From Mesorhizobium sp. (GTDB lineage Bacteria > Pseudomonadota > Alphaproteobacteria > Rhizobiales > Rhizobiaceae), in the NCBI GenBank assembly GCA_004017275.1, contig SAKE01000010.1:124001-188000 (forward strand): DNA of 64,000 bases, read 5' to 3'. The translations under genes were made by a program, and so were the position numbers. The notes beneath the pieces were generated by a model. It worked only from the letters and a program-made list of their open reading frames with translations, did no database searches and had not been told where the DNA came from. Positions 42,788 to 51,345 of the stretch are shown piece after piece. Positions within the stretch are counted from its first letter, which is position 1; each line of letters opens with the position of its first letter.

Positions 42788-43717
42788 TCAAAACGCCACC
42801 CGGTCACCGCCCTTGAGCGCCAGCATGTTGCGCGCTTCGGTGGGCGTGGCAACCTCCAGCGACAGCCCGTCGAGAATGCCACTGATACGGCGTACCTGAT
42901 CGGCATTGGATTTCGCCAGCTGGCGGCCGTCATAGAGACTGTCCTCCAACCCGACCCGGACATTGCCGCCCATCGCCGCGGCGATCGAGATCAGCGGCAT
43001 CTGCTGACGGCCGGCGGCCAGCACGGAGAACTGATAGCTGTCACCGAACAGCTTGTCGGCGATCCGCTTCATGTGGACGAGATTGTCCGGATCGGCGCCG
43101 ATGCCGCCGAGAATGCCAAGGACGAACTGGATGAACAGCGGTCCCGACACCAGACCCCGGTCGCGGAAATGCGCCAGCGAATAGAGATGGCCGACATCGT
43201 AGCATTCGAATTCGAAGCGCGTGCCGCAGCCCTTGCCCAGTCTCTCCAGCACGCCTTCCATATCGGCAAACGTGTTCTTGAAGATGGTGTCGCGGGTGGC
43301 TTCCAGCAGCTTGGGTTCCCACTCATGCTGCCACTCCCTCGGCTTGTCGAGCATCGGGAACAGCGCGAAATTCATCGAACCCATATTGAGCGAGCACATT
43401 TCGGGTTCGGCCCTGAGCGGTGCGGCCAGCCGCTGGTCCAGCGTCATCAGCGAAGAGCCGCCGGTGGTGATGTTGATCACCGCATCCGTCGCCTGCTTGA
43501 TGCGCGGCAGGAACTGCATATAGACGTCCGGATCGGCGGTCGGGCGGCCATCTCTGGGGTCGCGGGCGTGCAGATGCAGGATCGAGGCGCCGGCTTCGGC
43601 CGCCGCGATCGCGTCGGCGGCGATCTGGTCCGGCGTCACCGGCAGATAGGGCGACATCGACGGCGTGTGCACCGAGCCGGTGACGGCGCAGGTGATGATG
43701 ACTTTTCTTGCCGCCAT
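42788..43717 (-). CDS. Beta-keto acid cleavage enzyme (BKACE, DUF849)
   Basis: A 309-residue Zn2+ enzyme of the 3-keto-5-aminohexanoate cleavage family, which reacts a beta-keto acid with acetyl-CoA. Key residues are intact: the N-terminal KVIITCAVTGSVHTPSMSP, HLHARDPRDGRP near residues 47-58 (His-x-His ligands), NITTGGSS near 79-86, and VGLEDSLYDG near 258-267. The ATG at 43717 gives the typical start. The exact beta-keto acid is not fixed by sequence. It is 4 bases after the aminotransferase gene. Confidence 0.92.
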   Translation of the reverse strand: MAARKVIITCAVTGSVHTPSMSPYLPVTPDQIAADAIAAAEAGASILHLHARDPRDGRPTADPDVYMQFLPRIKQATDAVINITTGGSSLMTLDQRLAAPLRAEPEMCSLNMGSMNFALFPMLDKPREWQHEWEPKLLEATRDTIFKNTFADMEGVLERLGKGCGTRFEFECYDVGHLYSLAHFRDRGLVSGPLFIQFVLGILGGIGADPDNLVHMKRIADKLFGDSYQFSVLAAGRQQMPLISIAAAMGGNVRVGLEDSLYDGRQLAKSNADQVRRISGILDGLSLEVATPTEARNMLALKGGDRVAF

Positions 43718-43721
43718 TCTG

Positions 43722-45107
43722 CTATTCCCGGCCTTCGACCGGCAGGTCGAGTTCGGAGGCGAGAGCATCCAGCGAGTCGCTGATGATGGAGACGATCTCG
43801 CCGACCTGTTTCCTGGTGACGATCATCGGCGGCGCGACCATGAAATTGTCGCCGTCGACGCCGCCCTTGACCCTGCGGCCATAGATGATCAGCCCGCGTT
43901 CGTAGGCGAGGTCGAGCAGCCGCTGCGTGGCCTTCTTGTTCTGGTCGATCGGCCTCAGGGTCTCGGGATCGGCGACCATCTGGGCGCCGGTGAGCAGGCC
44001 CTTGCCGCGCACGTCGGCAATGAACGGAAACCGCTTGGCCAGCCCCTTCAGCCCATCCATCAGCACATCGCCCATGTCAGCCGCATTGGCGATCAGGTCG
44101 AGCCGGTCCATTTCACCGAGCACCGCAAGCCCGGCGGCGCAGGCCAGCGGATTGCCGGCATAGGTGTGGCCGTGCTGGAAGCCGCCGGAGTCGAGCAGCG
44201 GCTGCACCAGCCGCATCGGGGCGGCCAGCGCGCCAAGCGGCGCATAGCCCGATCCCAGCCCCTTCGACAGCGCGACGATGTCGGGCTTGCAGTTCCAGTG
44301 GTCGCCGCCGAGGAATTTGCCGGTGCGGCCGGCCCCGCTCATCACTTCGTCATGGATGAGCAGGATGCCGTAGCGGTCGCAGATCTCGCGGATGCGCGGA
44401 TAATAGCTGTCCGGCGCCACAAGGGCTGCGGTCGCGGCACCCCCGACCGGCTCCATGATGAAGGCGACCACGCTGTCTGGACCCTCAGTCAGAATCTTCT
44501 CCTCCAGCAAGTCGGCATAGCGGATGCCGCGCTGTTCCGTCGAGAGATTGTCGCGGTCGCGCCAGGCGTTCGGCGCCGGCACGGTCGGCATCACCCGCAT
44601 CATCGGCTCGAACGTTTCGGCCAGCGCATCGTCGCCGGTGACCGACAGCGAACCCAGCGTGCCGCCATGGTAGGAGGGGAAACGCGTGATCACCTTCCAG
44701 CGGCTGGCCTGGCCGGTGGCGACGGCCCATTGCCGCGCCAGCTTGATGCAGGATTCTGTCGCTTCCGAGCCGCCCGAGACGAAGAAGATCCGGTCCATGC
44801 CTTCCGGCAGCTTGCCGGCCAATTCCCGCGCCAGCTCCTCTGCCGGCTCGTTCTCGAAATGCAGCCGATAGGCGAAGGTGGCGCGGTCCATCTGCCGCTT
44901 CATCGCATCCAGCACATTGCGGTTGGAATGGCCGATATTGGCGACCATCGGCCCGCTCGAGCCGTCGATGAAGCGGCGGCCGTCCTGCGTCCACATATAG
45001 ATGCCCTCGGCGCGGTCGATCAGCGGCCGGCGCAGGCTGGACAGATAGAACAGATGCGACTCTCGCCGGGCATGAGTGTCTTGCGTGGCGATTTGGACTT
45101 TCGACAT
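43722..45107 (-). CDS. Class III PLP aminotransferase
   Basis: A 461-residue omega-amino acid/aspartate-type aminotransferase. Motifs: FVSGGSEATESCIKLARQ near residues 108-125, ITRFPSYHGGTLGSLS near 137-152, HDEVMSGAGRTG near 229-240 and the PLP Lys in VALSKGLGSGYAPLGAL near 260. It would convert an amine or omega-amino acid to the keto acid. The ATG at 45107 is preferred. It starts 1 base after the dimethylformamidase-like stop, so all three genes are one operon. Confidence 0.92.
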   Translation of the reverse strand: MSKVQIATQDTHARRESHLFYLSSLRRPLIDRAEGIYMWTQDGRRFIDGSSGPMVANIGHSNRNVLDAMKRQMDRATFAYRLHFENEPAEELARELAGKLPEGMDRIFFVSGGSEATESCIKLARQWAVATGQASRWKVITRFPSYHGGTLGSLSVTGDDALAETFEPMMRVMPTVPAPNAWRDRDNLSTEQRGIRYADLLEEKILTEGPDSVVAFIMEPVGGAATAALVAPDSYYPRIREICDRYGILLIHDEVMSGAGRTGKFLGGDHWNCKPDIVALSKGLGSGYAPLGALAAPMRLVQPLLDSGGFQHGHTYAGNPLACAAGLAVLGEMDRLDLIANAADMGDVLMDGLKGLAKRFPFIADVRGKGLLTGAQMVADPETLRPIDQNKKATQRLLDLAYERGLIIYGRRVKGGVDGDNFMVAPPMIVTRKQVGEIVSIISDSLDALASELDLPVEGRE

Positions 45108-45108
45108 G

Positions 45109-46752
45109 TCAGGACTTTCCGAGATAGCGATCGAGGACATTTTTTGTGACGCGTTCGACTATCGGGTCCTGTCTTAGCAGGCCGGCGACCCATTCGCAGC
45201 TTCCGGCGTGGAACACTTCGCCCTTGCCGCGTGGGAAATTGACGATCATGCCGTTGCCGCGTTTGACTTTTTCCAGATTGGCGTCGCTCGCCTCGCCAAA
45301 CAGCGTTTCGGCGGTGAAGCGGCCATCCTCATCGGTGAGGAACTGGTCCTCGATCGGAATGTCGGCGCTTTCCTCGACTTGGGATGCCATGCCGACGGCG
45401 AGAACCTGCAGGCCATCCGGCGCACCGCTGGTGGCGGTCGGGTAGGGCAGGCCGCCGCGTATCTCGAAGTCGAGCCCGTCGACTTCATAGCCATAGACAT
45501 GGCTGTCGGCGCCCAGCAGGTCGCCATAGTAGATGCCGGTGCCGGCGAAGGCCCAATGCTCGGGCCGGTAGACGGGGAAGCCACGCACGCCGCGCGGTGC
45601 GCAGCCTCCCCAACCCGCATAGACCCCGCGCGTTGCGTTGAGGCCGAAGGTCGCCGAACCCGGCCGGCCGATTTCCGGCGCCTCCCAGGAGTTGGTGGCG
45701 CGGGTGACGTCGCCGCCTGGGAGATAGGCGGGATCTTCGGCACGCGAGCGATATTTATAGCAGACCTGCCGGCGGCCCTCGTCTTCGAGCCGCGTCTGCC
45801 ACATGAAATTGCCGGCAAAGCGTGCCGCATGACCACCGCGCTCGACATAGGCGTCGACCGCATCGCGCATTTCCCAAGTCCAGTATTCGTCATGGCCGAC
45901 GAAAACGGCACAGTCATATCCGTCGAGAATTTCCGGCGAAAAATGCAGATCATGCTGGCTGGCGAGATCGACTTCATAGCCGGCCCGCTCAGTGAAGCGG
46001 AAGAAGTGGCTGTCATAACTGGCCCAGCCCGACGATGCGTATTTCTTCGAGTGGCCGGTGGCCAACGCCCACTCCATGTGCGGATAGCGCGGCACCGTCT
46101 TCGGCGGCACGGCGACCTCCAGCGGCACACGCGGCGCGTCCTTCGGCAGCACGACGAAGCCACGGCACCAGGGGCGCTGCGTCGACACGATGGGCGAATA
46201 CTGGTTGCGATCCGGCCCGGTGATGCCCTGGTAGTGGTTGGAGCCGCCCCAGGTGTTGTAGGCAAGCCAGGTTCCCGTAGCAGCTACCTGCAGCACACGG
46301 CCAGGTTTGCGGCCTGGCTGCGGGCTGACGATAAAAATATGGTGGCATTGGATCGGCTTGCCGTCACGGCCATCTGCGGTCAGCGTCACGCGGTAGGCGC
46401 CGGACGGCCAGTCATTTTCCACACGGAACTCGAACGAAGCGTCCCAGCCGCAGCCTTCGGCCGAACACTGGTCCGGGCTGTCTTGCCAGCGCGCCGCGAT
46501 GCCCGATTTCTCGAACGTTTTGGTTTCGCTGCCACCATCCCGGGTGATCGTCATGCCAAAGGACGGAGCTGTCGAACTGACATGCAGCGCCACCGTCTCG
46601 CCGGCGCGATAGGAAAACCGGTCGCTGTAGCACCAGATCTCGCCGCGCTCGCCATCCATCCCAGGCCATTCGTAATAGTGGCCGCGCACCGCGTGCCGCC
46701 GCTGCTCCGGCGTCAGTCCGAAATCGGGGAATTCGGTCGGCAGATGGGTCAT
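45109..46752 (-). CDS. N,N-dimethylformamidase large-subunit-like protein
   Basis: A 547-residue protein resembling the C-terminal part of DMFase beta (large) subunits, which hydrolyse N-substituted formamides. Landmarks: YEWPGMDGERGEIWCYSDRFSYRAGE near residues 26-51, WLAYNTWGGSNHYQGITG near 162-179, and a class I amidotransferase-like domain with YDCAVFVGHDEYWTWEMRDA near 280-300. No small-subunit gene is adjacent. ATG 46752 follows AGGTG; a GTG two codons earlier is an alternative. First gene of the catabolic operon. Substrate unknown. Confidence 0.8.
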   Translation of the reverse strand: MTHLPTEFPDFGLTPEQRRHAVRGHYYEWPGMDGERGEIWCYSDRFSYRAGETVALHVSSTAPSFGMTITRDGGSETKTFEKSGIAARWQDSPDQCSAEGCGWDASFEFRVENDWPSGAYRVTLTADGRDGKPIQCHHIFIVSPQPGRKPGRVLQVAATGTWLAYNTWGGSNHYQGITGPDRNQYSPIVSTQRPWCRGFVVLPKDAPRVPLEVAVPPKTVPRYPHMEWALATGHSKKYASSGWASYDSHFFRFTERAGYEVDLASQHDLHFSPEILDGYDCAVFVGHDEYWTWEMRDAVDAYVERGGHAARFAGNFMWQTRLEDEGRRQVCYKYRSRAEDPAYLPGGDVTRATNSWEAPEIGRPGSATFGLNATRGVYAGWGGCAPRGVRGFPVYRPEHWAFAGTGIYYGDLLGADSHVYGYEVDGLDFEIRGGLPYPTATSGAPDGLQVLAVGMASQVEESADIPIEDQFLTDEDGRFTAETLFGEASDANLEKVKRGNGMIVNFPRGKGEVFHAGSCEWVAGLLRQDPIVERVTKNVLDRYLGKS

Positions 46753-46895
46753 GAACACCTGAAAAGGTCGAAGGCCGCCATTTCGGCGATCCGCCGGTCA
46801 TGCGTCAAATGGAAACGATCGGGCCAGCATTCGTTAGCCGCGCCCTTGGCCGCCTCCGTCAAACGGACTATCTCAGGGGAGGCGGCGTTTCCGCC

Positions 46896-47156
46896 ATGGG
46901 GGTCGGCATGCTCAGAGTGCAAAAGGTCAAGGTCGACGAGATCTACGTGCCGACGGCGCGCAAGAAGACGCTGCATCCCGAGACCGTCCGTCATCTGGCC
47001 GAGGACATTCTGGAAAACGGCATGAAGACGCCGATCCAGGTCCGCCATGACGGCAAGCGCCATATCCTTGTCGAAGGCCTGCACCGGCTGGAAGCGGCAA
47101 AGTGGCTCGGCGAGACCGAGATCGAGGCCTATCTGGTGCAAGCCAAGCGCCACTGA
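46896..47156 (+). CDS. Stand-alone ParB-like nuclease-fold domain
   Basis: An 86-residue protein with the ParB/Spo0J N-terminal fold: KVKVDEIYVPTARKKTLHPETV, then EDILENGMKTPIQVRHDGKRHILVEGLHRLEAAKWLG, the GEHRxxA-like segment being EGLHRLEAA. It lacks the HTH and dimerisation domains of ParB, so it is not a partition protein. Possible roles are CTP-dependent switch or sulfiredoxin-like enzyme, undecided. Starts at 46896 or 46908 are both possible. It is divergent from the catabolic operon by about 140 bases and may regulate it. Confidence 0.78.
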   Translation: MGVGMLRVQKVKVDEIYVPTARKKTLHPETVRHLAEDILENGMKTPIQVRHDGKRHILVEGLHRLEAAKWLGETEIEAYLVQAKRH

Positions 47157-47250
47157 CACGGCCAGTTTCTCGGTGCAGAAGTTTGACTGATCAAATTTGC
47201 ATGCTTTGGTGGACCGCATCCCTTGGCGATTGGCTCAAACGCTCATCGCT

Positions 47251-47434
47251 TCGTCATCCACGGGCGGAGCAAGGAGCGCAGCGACGCGGCGCAGACCCGA
47301 GGATCCATGCCGCGACTTCGAAGCGTTGCTTCGGTGCAGAATTCTGCTCCGCTGCATTCCTCGACAAAGGTCGCGGCATGGATCCTCGGGTCTCTGCGAC
47401 GGAGCTGCGCTCCTGCTTCGCCCGTGGATGACGA
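47251..47434. repeat. Long imperfect inverted repeat
   Basis: The 66-base left arm (47251-47316) and 65-base right arm (47370-47434) are about 85 percent complementary by eye. Arms start TCGTCATCCACGGGCGGAGC and end ...CATGGATCC type. The middle 53 bases carry a short hairpin. No coding sequence is seen in the 398-base gap from 47157 to 47554. MITE-like, without a transposase in the window. Confidence 0.8.
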
Positions 47435-47554
47435 AGTAGGTGATGCCTCGGCTCAATCAGAGACGGTGTCGACATTTTTTCACTAGCCGGTGTCGGCTTG
47501 CGGTTCATCGGCTCGTCCTTGGGACGGAAGCCAGATCAAACGCAGGACACCATC

Positions 47555-48040
47555 ATGACCACCAAGCTCGACATCGCCCCCACCAATGACCGTGAACTGG
47601 TTCTCGCCCGCGTCATCGATGCGCCGCGCGAGAACGTCTATCGCTGCTGGACTGATCCGAAACTGATCACGCAATGGTTCTCGCCAAAGCCATGGACGAC
47701 GCCGCGCGCCGAGATGGATGTGCGCACCGGCGGCTCGAGCCTTGTCGTCATGGCTAGCCCGGAAGGCAACGAATTTCCCAACCCAGGTGTCTTCCTCGAA
47801 GTCGTGCCCGGCAAGAAGATCGTCTTCACCGACACCTACACCCAGGCCTGGGAGCCGTCGGAAAAGCCGTTCATGACCGTGGTGCTGACCTTCGAGGACG
47901 AGGCCAATGGCAGGACCCGTTACATTGCTCGGGTCAAGCACTGGAATGTCGCCGACCGCGAACAGCACGAGAAGATGGGTTTTCAGGAGGGCTGGGGCCA
48001 GTGCACCGACCAGCTCGAAGAGCTCGCCAAAACGCTTTGA
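47555..48040 (+). CDS. SRPBCC/AHSA1-type protein
   Basis: A 161-residue START/SRPBCC-fold protein of the AHSA1 (Hsp90 activator homology) type: LVLARVIDAPRENVYRCWTDPKLITQWFSPKPW near residues 14-46, a VRTGGSSLVVM strand and the C-terminal long helix GFQEGWGQCTDQLEELAKTL. The fold forms a hydrophobic pocket; ligand unknown. The start at 47555 is the first ATG after CGCAGGAC. It is followed after 26 bases by an exported hydrolase on the same strand. Confidence 0.88.
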   Translation: MTTKLDIAPTNDRELVLARVIDAPRENVYRCWTDPKLITQWFSPKPWTTPRAEMDVRTGGSSLVVMASPEGNEFPNPGVFLEVVPGKKIVFTDTYTQAWEPSEKPFMTVVLTFEDEANGRTRYIARVKHWNVADREQHEKMGFQEGWGQCTDQLEELAKTL

Positions 48041-48066
48041 TATCGCAGGGACGAGAGGAGATCGAT

Positions 48067-49023
48067 ATGTCCAAAACCTTGCTTTTCGCCATTCTTGCTT
48101 CGGCCGCAGCGCTTTTTGCTTCGCCTGATGCCACCAATGCAGAGGAGACAAAACCCGCCATGACGACCGAAACGAACGCACTGCCGAAGCCGGAAAAGTC
48201 CGGCCTGCTGCCGATCAACGGCCTGAACTACTATTTTGCCATCTATGGCAAGGGCGAGCCGCTGCTTCTGCTGCATGGCGGCCTTGGCACCACGGACATG
48301 TTCGCGCCGATCTTGCCGAAACTTGCCGAAAACCGCACCGTCATCGGCGTCGACCTGCAGGGTCATGGCCGCACCGCACTCGGCGACCGCCCATTCACCG
48401 TCGAGGCGATGGGCGACGACATGGCTGCCATCGTCAAGGCGCTCGGCTACGACAAGGTCGACGTCATGGGCTATTCGCTGGGTGGCGGCGTCGCCTTCCG
48501 CATGGCGGTGCAGCATCCTGAGAGCGTGCGACGGCTTGTGCTTGTATCGACCGGCTACGCCACGGACGGCTTCTACGATGAGATGCGCCCTCAGCAGGCG
48601 CAGGTGAGCGCGGCGGCGGCCGAGTTCATGAAGGACACGCCGATGTACAAATCCTACGTCGCGGTGGCGCCGCATCCGGAGGACTTCCCGAAACTGCTCG
48701 ATACGCTGGGCAACTTCATGCGCCAGAACCGCGATTACTCGGCCGATGTCGCCAAGCTGAAGATGCCGGTCATGCTGGCCTATGGCGATAGCGACATGTA
48801 CAAGCCCGAGCACGAGATCAAGTTTTACCAGATGCTCGGTGGCGGGCTGAAGGACGCCGGCTGGATGCGCGAGAATCTGTCGCAGAACCGCCTGGCGATC
48901 CTGCCCAACCGAACCCACTATGACGCCTTCTTCGCCCCGGAACTAACGGCCGCCGCACTGCCGTTCCTCAACGGCGAGACCAAGGTCAAGACCTGGGACG
49001 AAGTCGTCAGCGAAACGAAATAG
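48067..49023 (+). CDS. Exported alpha/beta hydrolase
   Basis: A 318-residue protein with a Sec signal (MSKTLLFAILASAAALFAS, cleavage near residue 24). The hydrolase core is intact: PLLLLHGGLGTTDMF (oxyanion), VMGYSLGGGVAFRMA with nucleophile Ser near residue 140, LAYGDSDMYKP (acid) and the His in LPNRTHYDAFF. Substrate unknown. GAGGAGATCGAT precedes the ATG. It forms a two-gene unit with the SRPBCC gene and ends at a perfect hairpin terminator shared with the convergent oxygenase gene. Confidence 0.88.
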   Translation: MSKTLLFAILASAAALFASPDATNAEETKPAMTTETNALPKPEKSGLLPINGLNYYFAIYGKGEPLLLLHGGLGTTDMFAPILPKLAENRTVIGVDLQGHGRTALGDRPFTVEAMGDDMAAIVKALGYDKVDVMGYSLGGGVAFRMAVQHPESVRRLVLVSTGYATDGFYDEMRPQQAQVSAAAAEFMKDTPMYKSYVAVAPHPEDFPKLLDTLGNFMRQNRDYSADVAKLKMPVMLAYGDSDMYKPEHEIKFYQMLGGGLKDAGWMRENLSQNRLAILPNRTHYDAFFAPELTAAALPFLNGETKVKTWDEVVSETK

Positions 49024-49037
49024 CCGGCTACCTAGTG

Positions 49038-49069
49038 CCATCGGCCATCTCCAACGAGATGGCCGATGG
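49038..49069. terminator. Shared convergent hairpin
   Basis: Fourteen-base perfect arms CCATCGGCCATCTC (49038-49051) and GAGATGGCCGATGG (49056-49069) around CAAC. No U-tract. It lies between convergent genes ending at 49023 and 49076 and can fold on both strands. Confidence 0.75.
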
Positions 49070-49075
49070 TCATGT

Positions 49076-50104
49076 CTATGAAACCTTCCCCCGGCGCGGC
49101 TGCCTCAGATGCTTGATGCCGCTCATCTCGACGAAATTCGTCGCCGTCTCCCAGAGATAGTCACCGTAGAGAAACGGCTCGAAGAGCTCCGTGTCGGTCA
49201 GCGGCAACGGCGCGATCTCCGCGTCGGCGCGTGGCTCGTAGAAGAACGGGATCGAGAACCGCGTCGTCTTCGGCGCGATCACCCGGTGCCGCGTCGCCCG
49301 GACGCGGCCGCCGGTCCAGCGTTCCAGCAGCTGGCCGAAATTGACCGCCAGCGTGCCGTTGGCCGGCGGCACGTCGATCCATTCGCCGGCGAGGGTCTTG
49401 GCCTGCAACCCCTCGACGCCGTCCTGCGCCAGCAAGGTGATGAAGCCGGAATCGGCATGCTCACGGCCGATGACGGTGCGCGTCTCGCCCTTGTGGACGA
49501 CGGAAAACTCCGGCCCGCTGGTGTCGATGCCGGCATTGGCGTCGCGCAGGGGGTAACGGATCAGGCGCAGCGTCGAGATACCATGCTCGAAGTAGCCATC
49601 GAAGATCGCTTCGGGCAAGCCAAGTCCGCGAGCGATCGAGCGCATCAGCGCGTTTCCCACCATCTCCATCGCGCGGTAGTAGTTCGCTGCCGCCGTGCGC
49701 CAGCCAGGCAGGGCGTCTTCGGCCGGCAAGGGCGTTGGCTCGCACAACGGATCGTCGGAAGCCGAGGCACGATCCGCGTGGGCAAGGTCCGGTCCGATGT
49801 CGATGCCTTCCTTGTAGGAAACGGCTGTCGGCTGCAGCGGGAACCAGCCGCGATAGACGTTCTTTTTCGTACGGTCGAAATTCCAGCGCAGCAGCTTTTG
49901 CTTCTGCGCATCGGCAAGCGCGAAGATGCGCAGCAATTGTGCGCGTTTGTCCGGCGTCAGCCAGTCGTCGCCAGGAAAGTCCCGAACCGCCATGAAGCCG
50001 ATCCCGGAGGCGGCCGCCATGATCCTGGCGTCGGTGCGATCGCGGGCGGGCGAGGGCGGCCCGAACAGGTCCGCAATGCCGATGGTTTCGATGTCCGGCG
50101 TCAT
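49076..50104 (-). CDS. 2OG-Fe(II) oxygenase, isopenicillin N synthase-like
   Basis: A 342-residue non-haem iron dioxygenase. The Fe ligands are the HAD of EHADSGFITLLAQDG near residue 217-219 and the His of RATRHRVIAP near 275; the 2-oxoglutarate-binding RxS is RFSIPFF near 285. The N-terminal domain begins IETIGIADLFGP, DIOX_N-like. The substrate is unknown; relatives act on small plant or bacterial metabolites. No operon partner on the same strand. Confidence 0.9.
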   Translation of the reverse strand: MTPDIETIGIADLFGPPSPARDRTDARIMAAASGIGFMAVRDFPGDDWLTPDKRAQLLRIFALADAQKQKLLRWNFDRTKKNVYRGWFPLQPTAVSYKEGIDIGPDLAHADRASASDDPLCEPTPLPAEDALPGWRTAAANYYRAMEMVGNALMRSIARGLGLPEAIFDGYFEHGISTLRLIRYPLRDANAGIDTSGPEFSVVHKGETRTVIGREHADSGFITLLAQDGVEGLQAKTLAGEWIDVPPANGTLAVNFGQLLERWTGGRVRATRHRVIAPKTTRFSIPFFYEPRADAEIAPLPLTDTELFEPFLYGDYLWETATNFVEMSGIKHLRQPRRGKVS

Positions 50105-50222
50105 GGCTTCGATCCACCCGCATCACTATAATCGATGGTGTTGTATCAAAGCTTTTCAATTGACCCAACCGGTCCCGCCGCTACCTTGCGCGCCTATTCT
50201 CTCCCACCAATGGATCCAGACA

Positions 50223-50621
50223 ATGGCAAGATATGAAGGCGGATGCCTGTGCAAAGCGGTGCGCTACCGCGCGGACGCGGCCCCCATCAATGAACGCGTC
50301 TGCCACTGCAGGGTTTGCCAGAAGGCGCTCGGCGCCGCCTTCAACGCACGCGTGCTGTTTCGCATCGACGACGTGACGGTCGACGGGCCGCTGGCGACGA
50401 TAAACTCCTCCCCGGACCTCAAGCGCGGCTTTTGCCCAAGCTGCGGCACGACGATGTTTTCGCGGCGCGATTCCGCGGGGATTATCGGCATCACCACCGG
50501 CTCGCTCGATGACCCCACGGTTTTCAAGCCGCAAATGCATATTTTCACGGCCTCGAAGCAGCCTTGGCTGATGCTCGATGACGGCCTGCCGCAGTACGAA
50601 GGCGCCCCGCCGCCGGGCTGA
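50223..50621 (+). CDS. GFA/CENP-V family zinc protein
   Basis: A 132-residue protein of the glutathione-dependent formaldehyde-activating family. Two zinc sites: GGCLCKAVRY near residues 7-16 with VCHCRVCQK near 27-35, and GFCPSCGTTMF near 69-79. The family binds glutathione adducts, but most members have no proven enzyme activity. ATG 50223 gives the typical MARYEGGCLC start. The gene is followed by a repeat region. Confidence 0.9.
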   Translation: MARYEGGCLCKAVRYRADAAPINERVCHCRVCQKALGAAFNARVLFRIDDVTVDGPLATINSSPDLKRGFCPSCGTTMFSRRDSAGIIGITTGSLDDPTVFKPQMHIFTASKQPWLMLDDGLPQYEGAPPPG

Positions 50622-50628
50622 AAGCTTC

Positions 50629-50850
50629 TTCCTTCTCCCCTTGTGGGGTGAGCAGCCGGTTCGCGTAAGCGAATTCATCGTGCCGGTGGCACGATGAAAG
50701 GCACGCGAACGCTGGGACGCTGCGAAGCAGCGGGGACCCGGCTGGGCGGATCGTCCGCCGCCCGGCCCTTCGCAGGCTCAGGGCGTTCGAAGCTCGAAAA
50801 GCCAAGCAATTGGCTTTTCGTCCGCTGCGCGGACCACTTTTCACCCTCAC
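50629..50850. repeat. Mosaic intergenic element region
   Basis: The 335-base gap between the GFA gene and the next small gene holds a patchwork: CTTCTCCCCTTGTGGGG, hairpins TTCGCGTAAGCGAA and CATCGTGCCGGTGGCACGATG, and near its end AAAAGCCAAGCAATTGGCTTTTCG with TCCGCTGCGCGGACCAC. The last 40 bases recur inverted at 57455-57500. No gene seen. Confidence 0.7.
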
Positions 50851-50956
50851 AAAATTTAATCCAAATCAACACGAGATAGCCGGCAAAGCGTCATTGGCGG
50901 GCCATCATTGTCTCCCTATTTAAGGGTCGCGGGTACGGCATTCGAGGAGACGACGG

Positions 50957-51154
50957 ATGAACGACAGCATCAGCACCCTGGACGAGCTTTTGAGCGATCC
51001 GATGGTCCTGCTTGTGATGGAGCGCGACCGCGTGCGCCCTGAACAGGTGCGCATGCTGCTCGAAAGGGCTCGCCGGCCTTCCCTCGATGAGCCCGAAGTG
51101 CCGCCGGCGCATGTGATCGCCAGGGCATGCCAGAAACTCTGGCTCTGCCCGTAA
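50957..51154 (+). CDS. Small conserved-type hypothetical protein
   Basis: A 65-residue acidic helical protein: ISTLDELLSDPMVLLVMERDRVRPEQVRMLLERARR. No family assigned. GAGGAGACGACGG before the ATG is a strong ribosome binding site, which supports a real gene. The repeat-free flanks end in an imperfect hairpin AAGCCGGCCCA...TGGGTCGGCTT near 51184-51208. A protein-interaction role is possible, no more. Confidence 0.65.
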   Translation: MNDSISTLDELLSDPMVLLVMERDRVRPEQVRMLLERARRPSLDEPEVPPAHVIARACQKLWLCP

Positions 51155-51345
51155 GCGCGTTGCGATTTTTTCCTATGAATCTCAAGCCGGCCCAGTGTGG
51201 GTCGGCTTCGACTCGCGCGCATCCCGGCGCACCAGCTTACAAATCCGTAAATTGATTATCCGACCCATGACGATATGGCTTGCCCTGGATTGACCGATAC
51301 AGGTCGGTCCGCGCAAGTCCGATCTCTCATGCATGGAATTCGACA

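Noticed and set aside
43665..45149. Plus-strand open frame of 494 codons
   Set aside because: Antisense to the aminotransferase gene; no motif or ribosome binding site.
45208..47025. Plus-strand open frame of 605 codons
   Set aside because: Shadow of the DMFase-like gene; low-complexity, Arg/His-rich translation with no family features.
47251..47434. CRISPR-like array
   Set aside because: Only one inverted pair; no repeated spacer structure here or anywhere else in the window.
47157..47554. Short open frames on both strands within the long inverted repeat
   Set aside because: They mirror each other because of the repeat and have Arg/Ser-rich translations without ribosome binding sites.
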